This document shows positions 36,536-45,535 of a DNA stretch of 64,000 nt, piece after piece. The stretch is from assembly GCA_964459385.1 (NCBI GenBank), contig CAYWLG010000008.1, forward strand, positions 1 to 64,000, read 5' to 3'. The position numbers were made by a program, and so were the translations under genes. Source of the DNA: UBA6107 sp964459385. GTDB taxonomy: Bacteria > Chloroflexota > Anaerolineae > Anaerolineales > Anaerolineaceae. The notes below the pieces were generated by a model, which made no database searches, was not told the origin of the DNA, and was given only the letters and a program-made list of their open reading frames with translations. Within the stretch, counting starts at the first letter, position 1; each line of letters starts with the position of its first letter.

Positions 36536-37750
36536 TTATTTTTTCAGGGTGAAGGTATCTATCATTTTACCCTGAGATGTGAGCGCGGAGAGGATTAATT
36601 GATTGGCGCTCGCCTGTATTTTGAGGTAATGATGTTCTTTCACTTTGACGACCACATGCGGGAAGCCATATTCGGGGTCGTAGAGAAGCGTGCCTGCCCC
36701 GCCGGTGGTGATGTACTCGATGCCGCCCACTTCGGCGCGGGCGTAATAGTGATTGTGCCCGGCCAGCACCATTGCCACACCATACTTGACCGCGATAGGG
36801 TGAATGATCTGCTGCACATCCACGTTGTTGGGGTGCGGCCCGGCTGACCAGCCAGGTTCGTGCAGCAAAATGATCTTCCATTTCTTGGTGGAGGCAGCCA
36901 GGTCGTTGCGCAGCCATTGCCAGCGCGGTGCCGTTTCATCCCCGCCGTAGTATTGATCGATAATGACAAAATGCACAGGGCCATCATCGAAAGACCAATC
37001 GAACGAATCGGTGTAGGGGTAAGGGAAGTATTTGAGAAACAGTTTTGTGCCATCATGGTTGCCCATCACATTGACCACGGGCAGCATGCTCAAGATCTGG
37101 CGCGAGGCCGCATACTCTGGCGAAAATTCGTTTTCCTGCAGGCTCTGCTCGCTGGCGTTTTCCATAATGTCGCCGGCAGAGAAAAGCAACGTTTGGCCGG
37201 AAGGGTCGGCTTTTATATCGGCTAAAATGGCTGCGTCAAGCGCATCATGCACGGTCTGCCCGGTCTCCGAATCTCCGTAGACCCAAAAGGTGAGATCGGG
37301 ATCGTCTTCGGCTTTGCGCGATACGAAATTGCTTGCAAAGGCCGCCCCCTGAATTTGAAGGCTGTATTGATAACGAGCTGCCGGTGTCAAACCGGTCAAG
37401 ATGGCGCAGGAGAGGTCGTCTACCCCCTGAGCGGGAACCTGAACTGAACCCTGTGAAGAAAAGTCTTCGCTATTCCAGTTCAGAGTGGCCTCTGCCGGGG
37501 ATGCGGGCTGCCAGCAGACTTTCATCTCATCTGCCTTGCCGGTAAGGATCAGATAAGGGCCTTTTTTAAGCTGCAACAGGGGCAAAGGGGTGGCTGTTGG
37601 GGTCGGCAGTGGAGGCTCAGTTGGCAGGGGTGTTTCAACACTGGGGGCTACAGTAGCAGAAGGCGCCGCCGTGAAGGAGGGGCTTGCTTGAACCGTGCAG
37701 GCGCTGAGGAGTGCCCCAAGGGCGAAAATAAAGAGCAAGACTCGCTTCAT
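36536..37750 (-). CDS. Metallophosphoesterase lipoprotein, purple-acid-phosphatase-like
   Basis: This 404-residue protein has a lipoprotein signal ending in LLSAC and then a Ser/Thr/Pro-rich linker. A fibronectin-like domain (about 70-150) precedes a calcineurin-like phosphoesterase domain with YGDSETG, FSAGD, VMGNHDG, HEPGWSAGPH and LAGHNHYYAR, the full set of metal ligands of purple acid phosphatases. It acts outside the membrane and probably scavenges phosphate from organic esters. The ATG at 37750 has GGAGGT six bases upstream; two further upstream in-frame ATGs do not. It is divergent from the methyltransferase gene, with only 80 bp between starts. Confidence 0.88.
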   Translation of the reverse strand: MKRVLLFIFALGALLSACTVQASPSFTAAPSATVAPSVETPLPTEPPLPTPTATPLPLLQLKKGPYLILTGKADEMKVCWQPASPAEATLNWNSEDFSSQGSVQVPAQGVDDLSCAILTGLTPAARYQYSLQIQGAAFASNFVSRKAEDDPDLTFWVYGDSETGQTVHDALDAAILADIKADPSGQTLLFSAGDIMENASEQSLQENEFSPEYAASRQILSMLPVVNVMGNHDGTKLFLKYFPYPYTDSFDWSFDDGPVHFVIIDQYYGGDETAPRWQWLRNDLAASTKKWKIILLHEPGWSAGPHPNNVDVQQIIHPIAVKYGVAMVLAGHNHYYARAEVGGIEYITTGGAGTLLYDPEYGFPHVVVKVKEHHYLKIQASANQLILSALTSQGKMIDTFTLKK

Positions 37751-37830
37751 GAACATACCTCCATTGTAGCCATCATTTTCACTTTGGGGGTTTTTTTCAA
37801 ACAAAGCGCGGGTCAGGGTAAAATGAAGCT

Positions 37831-38823
37831 ATGCTAAGTGAATTACTATCCAAAGCCATTGCAGCTCGTGCAGACCTGATTCACCCGGATTCGCAAGAGG
37901 CTTGCAGGCTCTTTGCCGGTTTTTATGAGGGAGAGCCCGATCTGATCGCCGATCTGTATGGCCGAACTTTGGTATTGACTTCCTACTCGGCCGACCCTGA
38001 ACGAAGCCGCGACTTGCTGGATGCGGCACAGCAGCAGATCACAGAAATACTTCCCTGGCTGACCTGTGTGCTGCAAAAGCAGCACACGGCGGCAGACCCG
38101 GCTCTGCGGCGCGGAACGATCACACTTGGTGAGCAGTGTGATGATCGCATCCGCGAAAACGGCGTGCAGTATGCGCTTGACCTGCAAATGAATCAGGATG
38201 CCAGCTTTTATCTCGACACGCGTCACTTGCGTGCCTGGCTGCTTAAAAACTCGGCCGGTCTGGAAGTGTTGAACACGTTTGCCTATACCGGCAGCCTGGG
38301 GGTGGCCGCCCTTGCCGGCGGGGCCAGTCGGGTGGTTCAGACAGACCGTAATGCGCGCTTCATGGAATTGGCACGGCGCTCGGCCATGCTGAACCATTTG
38401 GATTTAGGCAAAATGAAATTACGCGCGGCCGATTTCTTCAGCGAAATGGCGCGGCTAAAAAAAGAAGGGCAGCGATTCGATCTTGCACTCATCGATCCGC
38501 CTTTTTTCTCGGTTACCGAGAAGGGCAAAGTGGATATGGTCGCCGAGAATCAACGGCTGATCAACAAGGTACGTCCCCTGATCAAACACGAGGGCCGTTT
38601 GATCGTGATCAATAACGCTTTATTTCTGTCGGGGAAAGAGTTTATGGCTTCGCTAGATTCGCTCTGCCAGGATGGCTATTTAGAGGTAACCGAAACGATC
38701 GATGTGCCCGCAGATATCACGGGTTCCCCACAGACCATCGTTGCAAAAGCCCCCGCGGATCCGGCACCCTTCAATCATCCTACAAAGATCGTCATCCTCA
38801 AAGTAAAAAGAAAATCAAGCTGA
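37831..38823 (+). CDS. Class I SAM-dependent methyltransferase (RlmI/RlmK-like)
   Basis: The 330-residue protein has an N-terminal RNA-binding region and a Rossmann methyltransferase domain. Motif I is FAYTGSLGVAALAGGASRVVQTDRN and motif IV is DLALIDPPFFS. The arrangement matches the rRNA large-subunit methyltransferases of the RlmI/RlmK family, which modify 23S rRNA. It is one base-modification gene on its own. The exact target base is not shown. Confidence 0.8.
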   Translation: MLSELLSKAIAARADLIHPDSQEACRLFAGFYEGEPDLIADLYGRTLVLTSYSADPERSRDLLDAAQQQITEILPWLTCVLQKQHTAADPALRRGTITLGEQCDDRIRENGVQYALDLQMNQDASFYLDTRHLRAWLLKNSAGLEVLNTFAYTGSLGVAALAGGASRVVQTDRNARFMELARRSAMLNHLDLGKMKLRAADFFSEMARLKKEGQRFDLALIDPPFFSVTEKGKVDMVAENQRLINKVRPLIKHEGRLIVINNALFLSGKEFMASLDSLCQDGYLEVTETIDVPADITGSPQTIVAKAPADPAPFNHPTKIVILKVKRKSS

Positions 38824-38840
38824 TCGTTTGAGCCTCCCCC

Positions 38841-40013
38841 TTATTTCACCCAGATGGGCTTGGCGCTAACATCTGAAACGCCCAGGTCAACCAGTGTTTT
38901 GCCGTCCAGGCTGATCACTTTAAGCTGGTTGGGTTCGTTGACTTTTACGTCCAGGTAGGCCAGCCACTGCCCGTCGGGAGACCACACCGGCGAAGCACCC
39001 TGTGCCAGCACGCGCCAACTGGAAGTGCTGTCGTCATAGAGGAGGATGTATGAATCAGTATCCTCCACGCCCCCAATCGTGAACGCCAACAGGCGTTGTG
39101 TGGGCGACCAGACGGGGATGGACGAAGGGGCTAGATCCTGAATGATCTTTGTGCTGCCGTCGCCAATATTTACCAGGGTCACCTGCGGTATCTGATCGCC
39201 CGCGATCACGGCCAGGGTTCGCCCATCGTTTGACCAGGCAGGTTGGTTGTAGGGAGCGTAGAACTGACGGATGTTGTCGAGCAGCTTGTGATAACCGCTG
39301 CCATCCGGGTGAATCAGGTAGAGACCCGGATAGGGAAGGGTGCAGCTATCGAACAAGCCGGGAGTTGGTGTGCATGGGGCAGCGTCAGGATTGGGGGAGT
39401 GGGAGCGAACGAAGGCGATCCACTCGCCGTCAGGTGACCAACTGGGGGCAGAATCTACCACGTGCCCGTTTGAGAGGCTCGTAGGCACGCCGCCACCGAT
39501 GGGAGAAATCTTTAAGTGCACCTGGTAATCAGTGGTTTCGTATTCCAAAACCGTGAAGGCAAGCTGTGAACCATCCGGCGAAAGGCTGATGTTTGAAAGC
39601 GTGAAGGGGCGGATCAAATTCACCGCGCTGAGGGAGAGATCATAGGTGAAGAACCCATTTGGGCCGGTTTCTTCGCAGATGTAAATGCGCCGAAAAGTGG
39701 AACATCCCATCAAAGGGTCATAGCCATCGAAGACCAAAATCTTGCCATCGGGGGTGAGTGAAAGATAAAACCCGGTGCCCTTCTGTTTGAGAAAATCTGA
39801 AGCGGCAGATAGATCGGTCGTTTGGCGCGTAGCCAGATTTAATTCATGCAGTGAATGTTCGTGCAAATAGATCAACTTTCCGCTCGGTGTTGCTGGTTTG
39901 AGGGCGGCAAAGAGAGTGGAAGCGAAAGGCTTTTCGCTTGTACAGGCAGCAAGAGCTATCAGGATCAGCGAAAAAAACAAATAGAGTCGGAAGGTTCTGA
40001 AATTAAGTCTCAA
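38841..40013 (-). CDS. Lipoprotein with TolB-like PD40 beta-propeller
   Basis: This 390-residue protein has a lipoprotein signal (LALAAC) after a long hydrophobic stretch. Repeated PD40 motifs follow (SLTPDGKILVFDGY, SLSPDGSQLAFTV, SWSPDGEWIAFVRS, AWSNDGRTLAVIAG, VWSPTQRLLAFTIG, VWSPDGQWLAYLD), forming a six-bladed propeller. The start codon is TTG at 40013, with AGGTGA upstream; no ATG is available before the signal sequence. It is similar in design to the external part of the anti-sigma-like protein at 15147-17405. Function unknown; propellers of this kind bind proteins or polysaccharides. Confidence 0.8.
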   Translation of the reverse strand: MRLNFRTFRLYLFFSLILIALAACTSEKPFASTLFAALKPATPSGKLIYLHEHSLHELNLATRQTTDLSAASDFLKQKGTGFYLSLTPDGKILVFDGYDPLMGCSTFRRIYICEETGPNGFFTYDLSLSAVNLIRPFTLSNISLSPDGSQLAFTVLEYETTDYQVHLKISPIGGGVPTSLSNGHVVDSAPSWSPDGEWIAFVRSHSPNPDAAPCTPTPGLFDSCTLPYPGLYLIHPDGSGYHKLLDNIRQFYAPYNQPAWSNDGRTLAVIAGDQIPQVTLVNIGDGSTKIIQDLAPSSIPVWSPTQRLLAFTIGGVEDTDSYILLYDDSTSSWRVLAQGASPVWSPDGQWLAYLDVKVNEPNQLKVISLDGKTLVDLGVSDVSAKPIWVK

Positions 40014-40098
40014 TTTGTATTCACCTGCAAAAATTGAATCGCTTCAAAAGGAGTGAATGTATAACCTCTTCAAGTAACGAGTATATCAAAATTCAAAG

Positions 40099-40112
40099 CA
40101 GCAAATTTGCTG
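40099..40112. promoter_or_regulatory. 14-bp perfect palindrome between divergent genes
   Basis: CAGCAAATTTGCTG is a perfect palindrome roughly midway between the propeller lipoprotein and the dioxygenase gene. It could be a shared operator, but no known box matches. Confidence 0.35.
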
Positions 40113-40185
40113 GCTTTATTAAAACACGAATCTTGAATTACAATTAATCAGACAAAGAAAGTGCGAATTAACAAAAAGAGGTCAT

Positions 40186-40959
40186 ATGAGCAATTCACGT
40201 ATGCCGGTGCTTTTTATCGGGCATGGCAGCCCCATGAATGCGGTCGAAGAAAATGAATACAGTCAGGCCTGGAGAGAAGTGGGCAAGCAACTTCCCAGAC
40301 CCAAAGGGATTCTGAGCATCTCGGCACACTGGGAAACACCCACCCCACAGGTGACGGCCATGAAACAGCCGGAGACCATCCATGATTTTTATGGCTTTCC
40401 GCAAGAGTTGAACGAGATGATCTACCCGGCCCCGGGTTCGCCTGATCTGGCTGAGAAGGTGTTGCAATTGATGCATGAGAAGAACAGCGGTCCCAGCATG
40501 GATTGGGGCTTGGATCATGGCACCTGGTCTGTGCTGGCACGCATGTTCCCCAAGGCAGATGTTCCGGTGGTTCAGCTTAGTCTGGCACGCACCAGGGATG
40601 GGCAGTATCACTATGATTTGGGCAAACAACTGTTGTCACTGCGCGATGAAGGAATACTTGTTCTGGGCAGCGGCAATATAGTGCACAACTTGCGCATGAT
40701 GCGCTTCGATAATCAACCCTATGATTGGACGGTTGAATTTGACGCCCAGATCAAAAAATGGATTGACGCCGGCACCCATGAACCGATGATCCATTTTCAG
40801 GAACAGGGAAAGTCGGCCGCTTATGCCATCAACAGCGCTGAACATTACCTGCCCTTGCTGTATGTCCTGGCGCTGCAAACGAAACAGGATGATCTGCGCT
40901 ACTTTTGCGAAACCACCTCTTACGGTTCTTTATCGATGCGCTGTGTTCAGTTTGGGTAA
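40186..40959 (+). CDS. YgiD-type extradiol ring-cleavage dioxygenase
   Basis: This 257-residue LigB-superfamily enzyme resembles E. coli YgiD (4,5-DOPA-extradiol-dioxygenase). Metal ligands are probably H13 (FIGHGSPMN), H48 (SISAHWE) and a later histidine in GSGNIVHNLR. The motif MDWGLDHGTWSVL is characteristic. It may open catechol-type rings. AGAGGT precedes the ATG at 40186. Confidence 0.88.
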   Translation: MSNSRMPVLFIGHGSPMNAVEENEYSQAWREVGKQLPRPKGILSISAHWETPTPQVTAMKQPETIHDFYGFPQELNEMIYPAPGSPDLAEKVLQLMHEKNSGPSMDWGLDHGTWSVLARMFPKADVPVVQLSLARTRDGQYHYDLGKQLLSLRDEGILVLGSGNIVHNLRMMRFDNQPYDWTVEFDAQIKKWIDAGTHEPMIHFQEQGKSAAYAINSAEHYLPLLYVLALQTKQDDLRYFCETTSYGSLSMRCVQFG

Positions 40960-41001
40960 GTGCTGGGCACTAATTATTTCAAGAAATAAATAAGGAACGA
41001 G

Positions 41002-42600
41002 CTAGGCCGCTCTCTCAGCAAGATTGCGGCCTTTTTCTTTGGCCGAGTAGAGCGCCTGATCGGCAGCGTTGATGACCTGCGCGATCGTGGCACCATGCTG
41101 CGGGAAGGAGGCTACTCCTAATGAGCAGGTGGTGCGCACCAAGGTTTTTTCGTAGGAGATCACAATGTTATGCAAAAGTAAACGCAGGTCATTGGCCTTT
41201 TTGAGCGCCTGGTTGATTTCCATGTTGGGAAAGGCGATCAAAAACTCATCTCCGCCGAGACGGCAGGCAAAATCTCCTTTGCGAATGGTGGAGCGGATGC
41301 TTTTCCCATATTCTTTCAGAAATTCATCACCGATCTGGTGTCCAAAAGAATCGTTGATCTCTTTAAAGTGATCGATATCCAATACGATGATCGAAAGAGG
41401 GGTACCGCTTCTTTCGGACTGGGCAAGCTGGCTGCTTAAGATTTCGTCCATCAAACGGCGGTTGTAAAGACCGGTGAGCGTATCGTGAGTGGCCTGGTCT
41501 TCCAACAGTTTTTGCAGGCGGTTGATCTCATGAATCTGATCCATCAACTCCCGGTTGGCTTTTTGCAGGCTTAATTCGGCCGCTTTCTGATCACTGATAT
41601 CGCGCAGCACCAATAAATAGCCGGGAGGCGTATCCGAAACCGGATTGAGACTGGAGACTTGCAGATCTATAAATTCATTTGCTTCGTTGCCTACCTTGAA
41701 TTCGGTCAGAGATTTTGATCGGCTCATCTCTTCCAGATTCAAATGCCAGGCAATCACCCCTTCCAACTTCTTCCCCAGTACGTTCGTCTGATCTAAACGA
41801 ATCAGCTTGCTGGCATGATCATTAATCTCAACAATGCGGTTTTGCCAGTCGACGACGATCATGCCATCTTGAAAACGACTGATCAACACATCATGCGCCA
41901 CGGGCACCAAATCAAGCAATTGATAACGGGTAAAACCGAGCACCAGTAAGAGATTCGTTATCAGAAATCCAAAGGCAGATATATCCATGCCTGGCACAGG
42001 GTCGATTCTCAACGTGTACAACATGCCGCTCAAAATGGGAAAGAATATGCCGATCAAAATGACCACAAGTTGTGAGCGAAAAGGCGGTTTGGAGGTAGTG
42101 ATCTTGCGCACCAATTGGATCACGCCAAAGAAGATCAAAGAGTAAATATAAATAATATTGACATAGTATACAAAACCATGCCCGTAGATTAAGATGTTGT
42201 ATTCGGGAGATCCCCAGGTGAATGACGGCCAGAGCAGATGGTGGTAAGAATTGGTAAAAGCTGCGATCAGCACCAAAATGGGTGGAACGAAAAGGGAAAT
42301 GATGAAATTGGCTTTGAGCTCACTTTGATTGGTATAAGCCAGCACAAAGCAAAAAAAGAAAGGCGCAACCGTCACCACACCGATATAAGAAATTTGTGAC
42401 CAGAGGATCTTGGTGTTTTGCTCGATAGAAGCTGCTTCAAAAAGCAGGCAGATCACCCAGATCATCAAAGCGATCAAATGGTAAATAAAGTAAATTCCCC
42501 CCGGCGCTTTGCGGCGGGGCCAGGCCAGAAGCAGAACGGCAGCAGCAAGGATGGCAGTGACAATATAGATGATCTCGTGCGGTAGAAGCCTGGTGATCAT
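41002..42600 (-). CDS. Membrane diguanylate cyclase with 7TM and PAS domains
   Basis: The 532-residue protein makes cyclic di-GMP. Seven membrane helices of the histidine-kinase-N-terminal type (about residues 5-225) are followed by a PAS domain (about 235-340), a short coiled coil (about 345-370) and a GGDEF domain. The active site GGDEF lies at 449-453, with an RKGD inhibitory (I-site) motif five residues ahead, so the enzyme should be feedback-inhibited by its product. The ATG at 42600 follows GGAGA; an upstream in-frame GTG lacks a site. Confidence 0.93.
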   Translation of the reverse strand: MITRLLPHEIIYIVTAILAAAVLLLAWPRRKAPGGIYFIYHLIALMIWVICLLFEAASIEQNTKILWSQISYIGVVTVAPFFFCFVLAYTNQSELKANFIISLFVPPILVLIAAFTNSYHHLLWPSFTWGSPEYNILIYGHGFVYYVNIIYIYSLIFFGVIQLVRKITTSKPPFRSQLVVILIGIFFPILSGMLYTLRIDPVPGMDISAFGFLITNLLLVLGFTRYQLLDLVPVAHDVLISRFQDGMIVVDWQNRIVEINDHASKLIRLDQTNVLGKKLEGVIAWHLNLEEMSRSKSLTEFKVGNEANEFIDLQVSSLNPVSDTPPGYLLVLRDISDQKAAELSLQKANRELMDQIHEINRLQKLLEDQATHDTLTGLYNRRLMDEILSSQLAQSERSGTPLSIIVLDIDHFKEINDSFGHQIGDEFLKEYGKSIRSTIRKGDFACRLGGDEFLIAFPNMEINQALKKANDLRLLLHNIVISYEKTLVRTTCSLGVASFPQHGATIAQVINAADQALYSAKEKGRNLAERAA

Positions 42601-42738
42601 GCAGCTATTCTCCACAGCGAACTTCTATGCGTTAGGCGTGCTTCACTGTAAAAGTAGAAACACCACCTATGTTCATTTGATTCGTAAAATTGTTCTGAAA
42701 AATAGTATAAGAACTTTTTAAAAAGGCGTCAACGGATG

Positions 42739-42762
42739 AAAAAAAGCCGCGATTACCGCGGC
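42739..42762 (-). terminator. Intrinsic terminator after the VTT gene
   Basis: GCCGCG (42746-42751) pairs with CGCGGC (42757-42762) and on the minus strand runs into TTTTTTT. Confidence 0.85.
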
Positions 42763-42780
42763 CTTTGATAAAAAATCTCT

Positions 42781-43377
42781 TTATTTGATCCCGGTCAGTG
42801 CGCCAATGCCGGCGCCGCCAAAGGCAAAGATCACAGAGCCAAAAAAGATCGGCACAGCGGTCGTCCACAGATAGCGCAAAAGGGGCACACGATACATGCC
42901 GGCCAGCATGCTTACCACTTTTGGCCCATAGCCGGGGATCATGCGTCCACCCACCAGAAAGAGGGGGTGCTCCACCTTCATTTTCCCCAGACCAAAAGGC
43001 AGCTTTTCTTTTTTCTCTTCAAAATTGGTGGCTGAACTGATATGGGTGCCCAGGTAATATTCGATGAATGCAGCCATGGTGTTCCCCACCCATGAAATAA
43101 GGGTGGCTAAAAGCGGCCCGAACAAGGCACCAATGAACAAGGTCAACGGTTCGGACGGAATGAGCGTAACACCCAGCAAAGCGTAAAGAAGGATGGATAA
43201 AATGATTCCCCAGACGCCTGCCTGGCTGATGAAATCTTTGATTTTGTTTAGGTCAGTCGTAATGAAGATAGCGGCCAAAGCCATTATCAGAACAGAGAAG
43301 ATCAAAATAGAAATGGATTGATTCCGTTTGGTTTTTTGCTCTTCGTTTTTGATTTCGGTGTTTGGTTGTTTTTCCAT
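42781..43377 (-). CDS. VTT-domain (TVP38/DedA-like) membrane protein
   Basis: This 198-residue protein has about five membrane helices and the VTT core PSEPLTLFIGALFGPLLATLISWVGNTMAAFIEYYLG, plus GGRMIPGYGPKVVSMLAGM. Family members move phospholipids across the bilayer or act as scramblases. The N-terminal 30 residues are charged and cytoplasmic. The ATG at 43377 was preferred over an upstream GTG (43419); neither has a good ribosome binding site, so the start is uncertain. Confidence 0.85.
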   Translation of the reverse strand: MEKQPNTEIKNEEQKTKRNQSISILIFSVLIMALAAIFITTDLNKIKDFISQAGVWGIILSILLYALLGVTLIPSEPLTLFIGALFGPLLATLISWVGNTMAAFIEYYLGTHISSATNFEEKKEKLPFGLGKMKVEHPLFLVGGRMIPGYGPKVVSMLAGMYRVPLLRYLWTTAVPIFFGSVIFAFGGAGIGALTGIK

Positions 43378-43430
43378 TGGCTTTTTATACCATACTTTTG
43401 TGGATTCTCTCCCTGTCACTTGAAGCCAGG

Positions 43431-43865
43431 TTAGAGAGCGGATTTGATCTCTTTCACGTGCATGCGGCGGTGTTCGGTGCGGTTAAGGTGCACAGTTGAT
43501 CCTTTTTCGCGAATTTCTTGCAGGAAATCGTCGGGAAGAGAATCGATCAGGGCATCCATCTCAACGGCGCTTTGTGATACTGATCGCTTTGTCTTTTCTG
43601 GATCCAGATCACGGAAAAAGGAACGCGTGGTTTCGTTGATGACATCGGTATCCATCGGAGAGCCAGAGATGCCTTCTTGCTGCCATTTCTTGATGAGGGT
43701 GATGGCGCGTTGGTCCCAAAAGGCCAGGTGTGCCAGCACGGCCAGAACATTCCAGCCGGCGGGCATTTCGCGATAGAGCTGCTCGTTGCTAAGCTGAGAA
43801 ATAAATTCGGTTAATTCAAGCTGAGAGGCATGATTTTCTTGTGAAAAATTCTGGTCTGTGCCCAT
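43431..43865 (-). CDS. DinB-superfamily protein
   Basis: This 144-residue four-helix-bundle protein has WNVLAVLAHLAFWDQRA and a final HRRMHVKEI, supplying histidines in DinB/maleylpyruvate-isomerase-N positions (metal binding). Many such proteins use bacillithiol or mycothiol, and others are of unknown use. It lies 53 bp upstream of the VTT gene on the same strand and could share its transcript. Confidence 0.75.
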   Translation of the reverse strand: MGTDQNFSQENHASQLELTEFISQLSNEQLYREMPAGWNVLAVLAHLAFWDQRAITLIKKWQQEGISGSPMDTDVINETTRSFFRDLDPEKTKRSVSQSAVEMDALIDSLPDDFLQEIREKGSTVHLNRTEHRRMHVKEIKSAL

Positions 43866-43942
43866 TGAGATTCTTTCGTTGATCGCGTTTTTGATTTTAG
43901 CCTATATTCTTTACGCGTTTTTCTTGGAAAGGTTTCAAAGCT

Positions 43943-44515
43943 TTAGAGCAATTTAGACACCAATGAGTGAACAAAAGCCTTTTGCTGTTGGGGGTTTTCC
44001 AGATCGAGTGTTGAAAATAGTTTTGGGGTTAAAACGGCCATAAAGACCGCATAACTCATTTGCGCGCAGGCAAGTTCCAGATCGGCACGGTTACCCCCAT
44101 AGCCATGCTGGATGAGGTCTTCGCATAACGATTCGATGAATTTATTCAGGCGGGACACCACCAGAGAATCATAATTGCCAAAATTTAACAGGTCATAAAA
44201 ATGCGCGCGGGTGATGTTGGGGTAATTTACGCCGCCATTGAGGATATCCATGAAGATCGCTTCACAGTGTTCTCGCGCAGAGTTTCCCCCCAGTTTGGCG
44301 AAATCACTCCAGTCGAAGGCATTATCGAGAGTACGCTGCATCACTCGCTGCAAAAGAACTTCTTTGCTGCGAAAGTAATAGTTGACAGCCGCGCTGTTGA
44401 TGCCGGCAATCTCAGCGATCTTGCGATTGGTGGTGGCCTGTACCCCCCACTTCTCGATGCACTCAATGGTGGCTTCAATGATCTTTTCTTCCATCGAATC
44501 GGCTGGTGTGGGCAT
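43943..44515 (-). CDS. TetR-family transcriptional regulator
   Basis: The 190-residue regulator has an N-terminal helix-turn-helix (about residues 10-55, IECIEKWGVQATTNRKIAEIAGINSAAVNYYFRSKEVLLQRVM) and an all-helical ligand domain. The ATG at 44515 overlaps the stop of the SDR gene (TAATG) and has AAGGAGG upstream, inside that gene. It is therefore transcribed with the SDR gene and probably represses its own promoter through the operators at 45448-45517. The inducer is unknown. Confidence 0.93.
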   Translation of the reverse strand: MPTPADSMEEKIIEATIECIEKWGVQATTNRKIAEIAGINSAAVNYYFRSKEVLLQRVMQRTLDNAFDWSDFAKLGGNSAREHCEAIFMDILNGGVNYPNITRAHFYDLLNFGNYDSLVVSRLNKFIESLCEDLIQHGYGGNRADLELACAQMSYAVFMAVLTPKLFSTLDLENPQQQKAFVHSLVSKLL

Positions 44516-45396
44516 TAATCCTCCTTGAGCGCGCATAATTTGGCAGATTCAACCCAAAGACGTTCTGCCAGGTCGCGATCTTGGGCTACCCGGCTGGGCT
44601 GCATTTCGTGACATTCGTACCAGTACAAAGCAGTTGAAGTGGCAACGCTCGGCTCTCCGGCCAGATAAAGCAGCGTGGTGGCCGGTTGGATGGGGTCAAC
44701 AGCTGACTTTTGGCGCCAGCGCCAGATGGCTTGAGTGAGCGAACCGGTCCCTTTTAGGCCAATATCTGTGTTCACCAGGCCTGGGTCAACGGCGAAAGCG
44801 CGAACCGGACTGCCTGGATGATGCTGGTTAAATGCCAGACTGAAAAGCACATTGCAGAGCTTCGATAGTTTGTACTGCCACAGGCTGATGAAAATGACCG
44901 GTCGGCCGATCTTTTCCGGCTCGATCCAGGTGTTGTAGTGTGACCCCGAACTGACGGTTAAAACCCGCCCATCCCCCGATTTTTCCAGAAGCGGGAAAAG
45001 CAGGTGGGTGAGCAGAAAGGGTGCCAGATGATTGGTAGCAATGGTCTTTTCAATGCCTTCGTCGGTCAGGACCAGCTTATCCATGAAGGTGCCGGCATTA
45101 TTGATTAACACATCCAGTGAATTGAACTTGTGGGCAGACAGCACTGCCTGGATATCCGCCGCCAATAAGCGAATTTCTTTCTGTGAAGAAAGATCGGCCA
45201 ACAGAAATTCAATTTGGGCTTTGGGAAACTCTTGCAAGAGATTGGCTTTGGCCCGTTCACAATTTTTGGCACTGCGTCCTACACCGATGACAAAGGCGCC
45301 TCGCCGGCAAAATTCCAGAGCGGTTCGGTAACCGACCCCGGCAGATGCCCCTGTGATAACAACGGATTTTTTACTGAAGTCATATTCCGGGTTCAT
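44515..45396 (-). CDS. Short-chain dehydrogenase/reductase, retinol-dehydrogenase-like
   Basis: This 293-residue SDR has TGASAGVG for cofactor binding, NNAG, and an active-site YKLSK with a preceding VSSGS. Its closest look is to the RDH/WW-oxidoreductase group, which uses NADP. The substrate is unknown. It is the first gene of a two-gene unit with the TetR regulator and is divergent from a second SDR. AAGGAAA lies ahead of the ATG. Confidence 0.88.
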   Translation of the reverse strand: MNPEYDFSKKSVVITGASAGVGYRTALEFCRRGAFVIGVGRSAKNCERAKANLLQEFPKAQIEFLLADLSSQKEIRLLAADIQAVLSAHKFNSLDVLINNAGTFMDKLVLTDEGIEKTIATNHLAPFLLTHLLFPLLEKSGDGRVLTVSSGSHYNTWIEPEKIGRPVIFISLWQYKLSKLCNVLFSLAFNQHHPGSPVRAFAVDPGLVNTDIGLKGTGSLTQAIWRWRQKSAVDPIQPATTLLYLAGEPSVATSTALYWYECHEMQPSRVAQDRDLAERLWVESAKLCALKED

Positions 45397-45414
45397 TTTG
45401 ATTTCCTTGTTTTC

Positions 45415-45442
45415 ATTCTAATTCAAGTGAGTGATTTGTCAA
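45415..45442 (-). promoter_or_regulatory. Promoter of the SDR-TetR operon
   Basis: On the minus strand TTGACA (45437-45442) is separated by 16 bp from TAGAAT (45415-45420). The spacer holds a degenerate third half-site (TGATTTG region). Confidence 0.75.
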
Positions 45443-45447
45443 GGCGA

Positions 45448-45465
45448 TTCAATCAAATGATTAAA
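45448..45465. promoter_or_regulatory. TetR operator 1 (predicted)
   Basis: TTCAATCA, 2 bp, TGATTAAA forms a near-perfect palindrome lying between the two divergent -35 elements. Operator 2 has the same consensus, TTYAATCA-N2-TGATTRAA. Confidence 0.7.
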
Positions 45466-45473
45466 ACAAATGG

Positions 45474-45501
45474 TTGACAAACGGATAAAAACGATTATAT
45501 T
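45474..45501 (+). promoter_or_regulatory. Promoter of the second SDR gene
   Basis: TTGACA (45474-45479), 16-bp spacer, TATATT (45496-45501). Operator 2 starts inside the -10 element. Confidence 0.75.
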
Positions 45502-45517
45502 TAATCAAGTGATTGAA
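45500..45517. promoter_or_regulatory. TetR operator 2 (predicted)
   Basis: TTTAATCA, 2 bp, TGATTGAA. The centre is 52 bp from that of operator 1, about five helical turns. It covers the -10 and start site of the plus-strand promoter, as expected for repression. Confidence 0.7.
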
Positions 45518-45535
45518 ACGTTTGATAGGAGAAAA

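Noticed and set aside
43378..43419. N-terminal extension of the VTT protein from a GTG start
   Set aside because: It adds 14 residues without a ribosome binding site or family support; the ATG at 43377 is preferred, although it too has a weak site.
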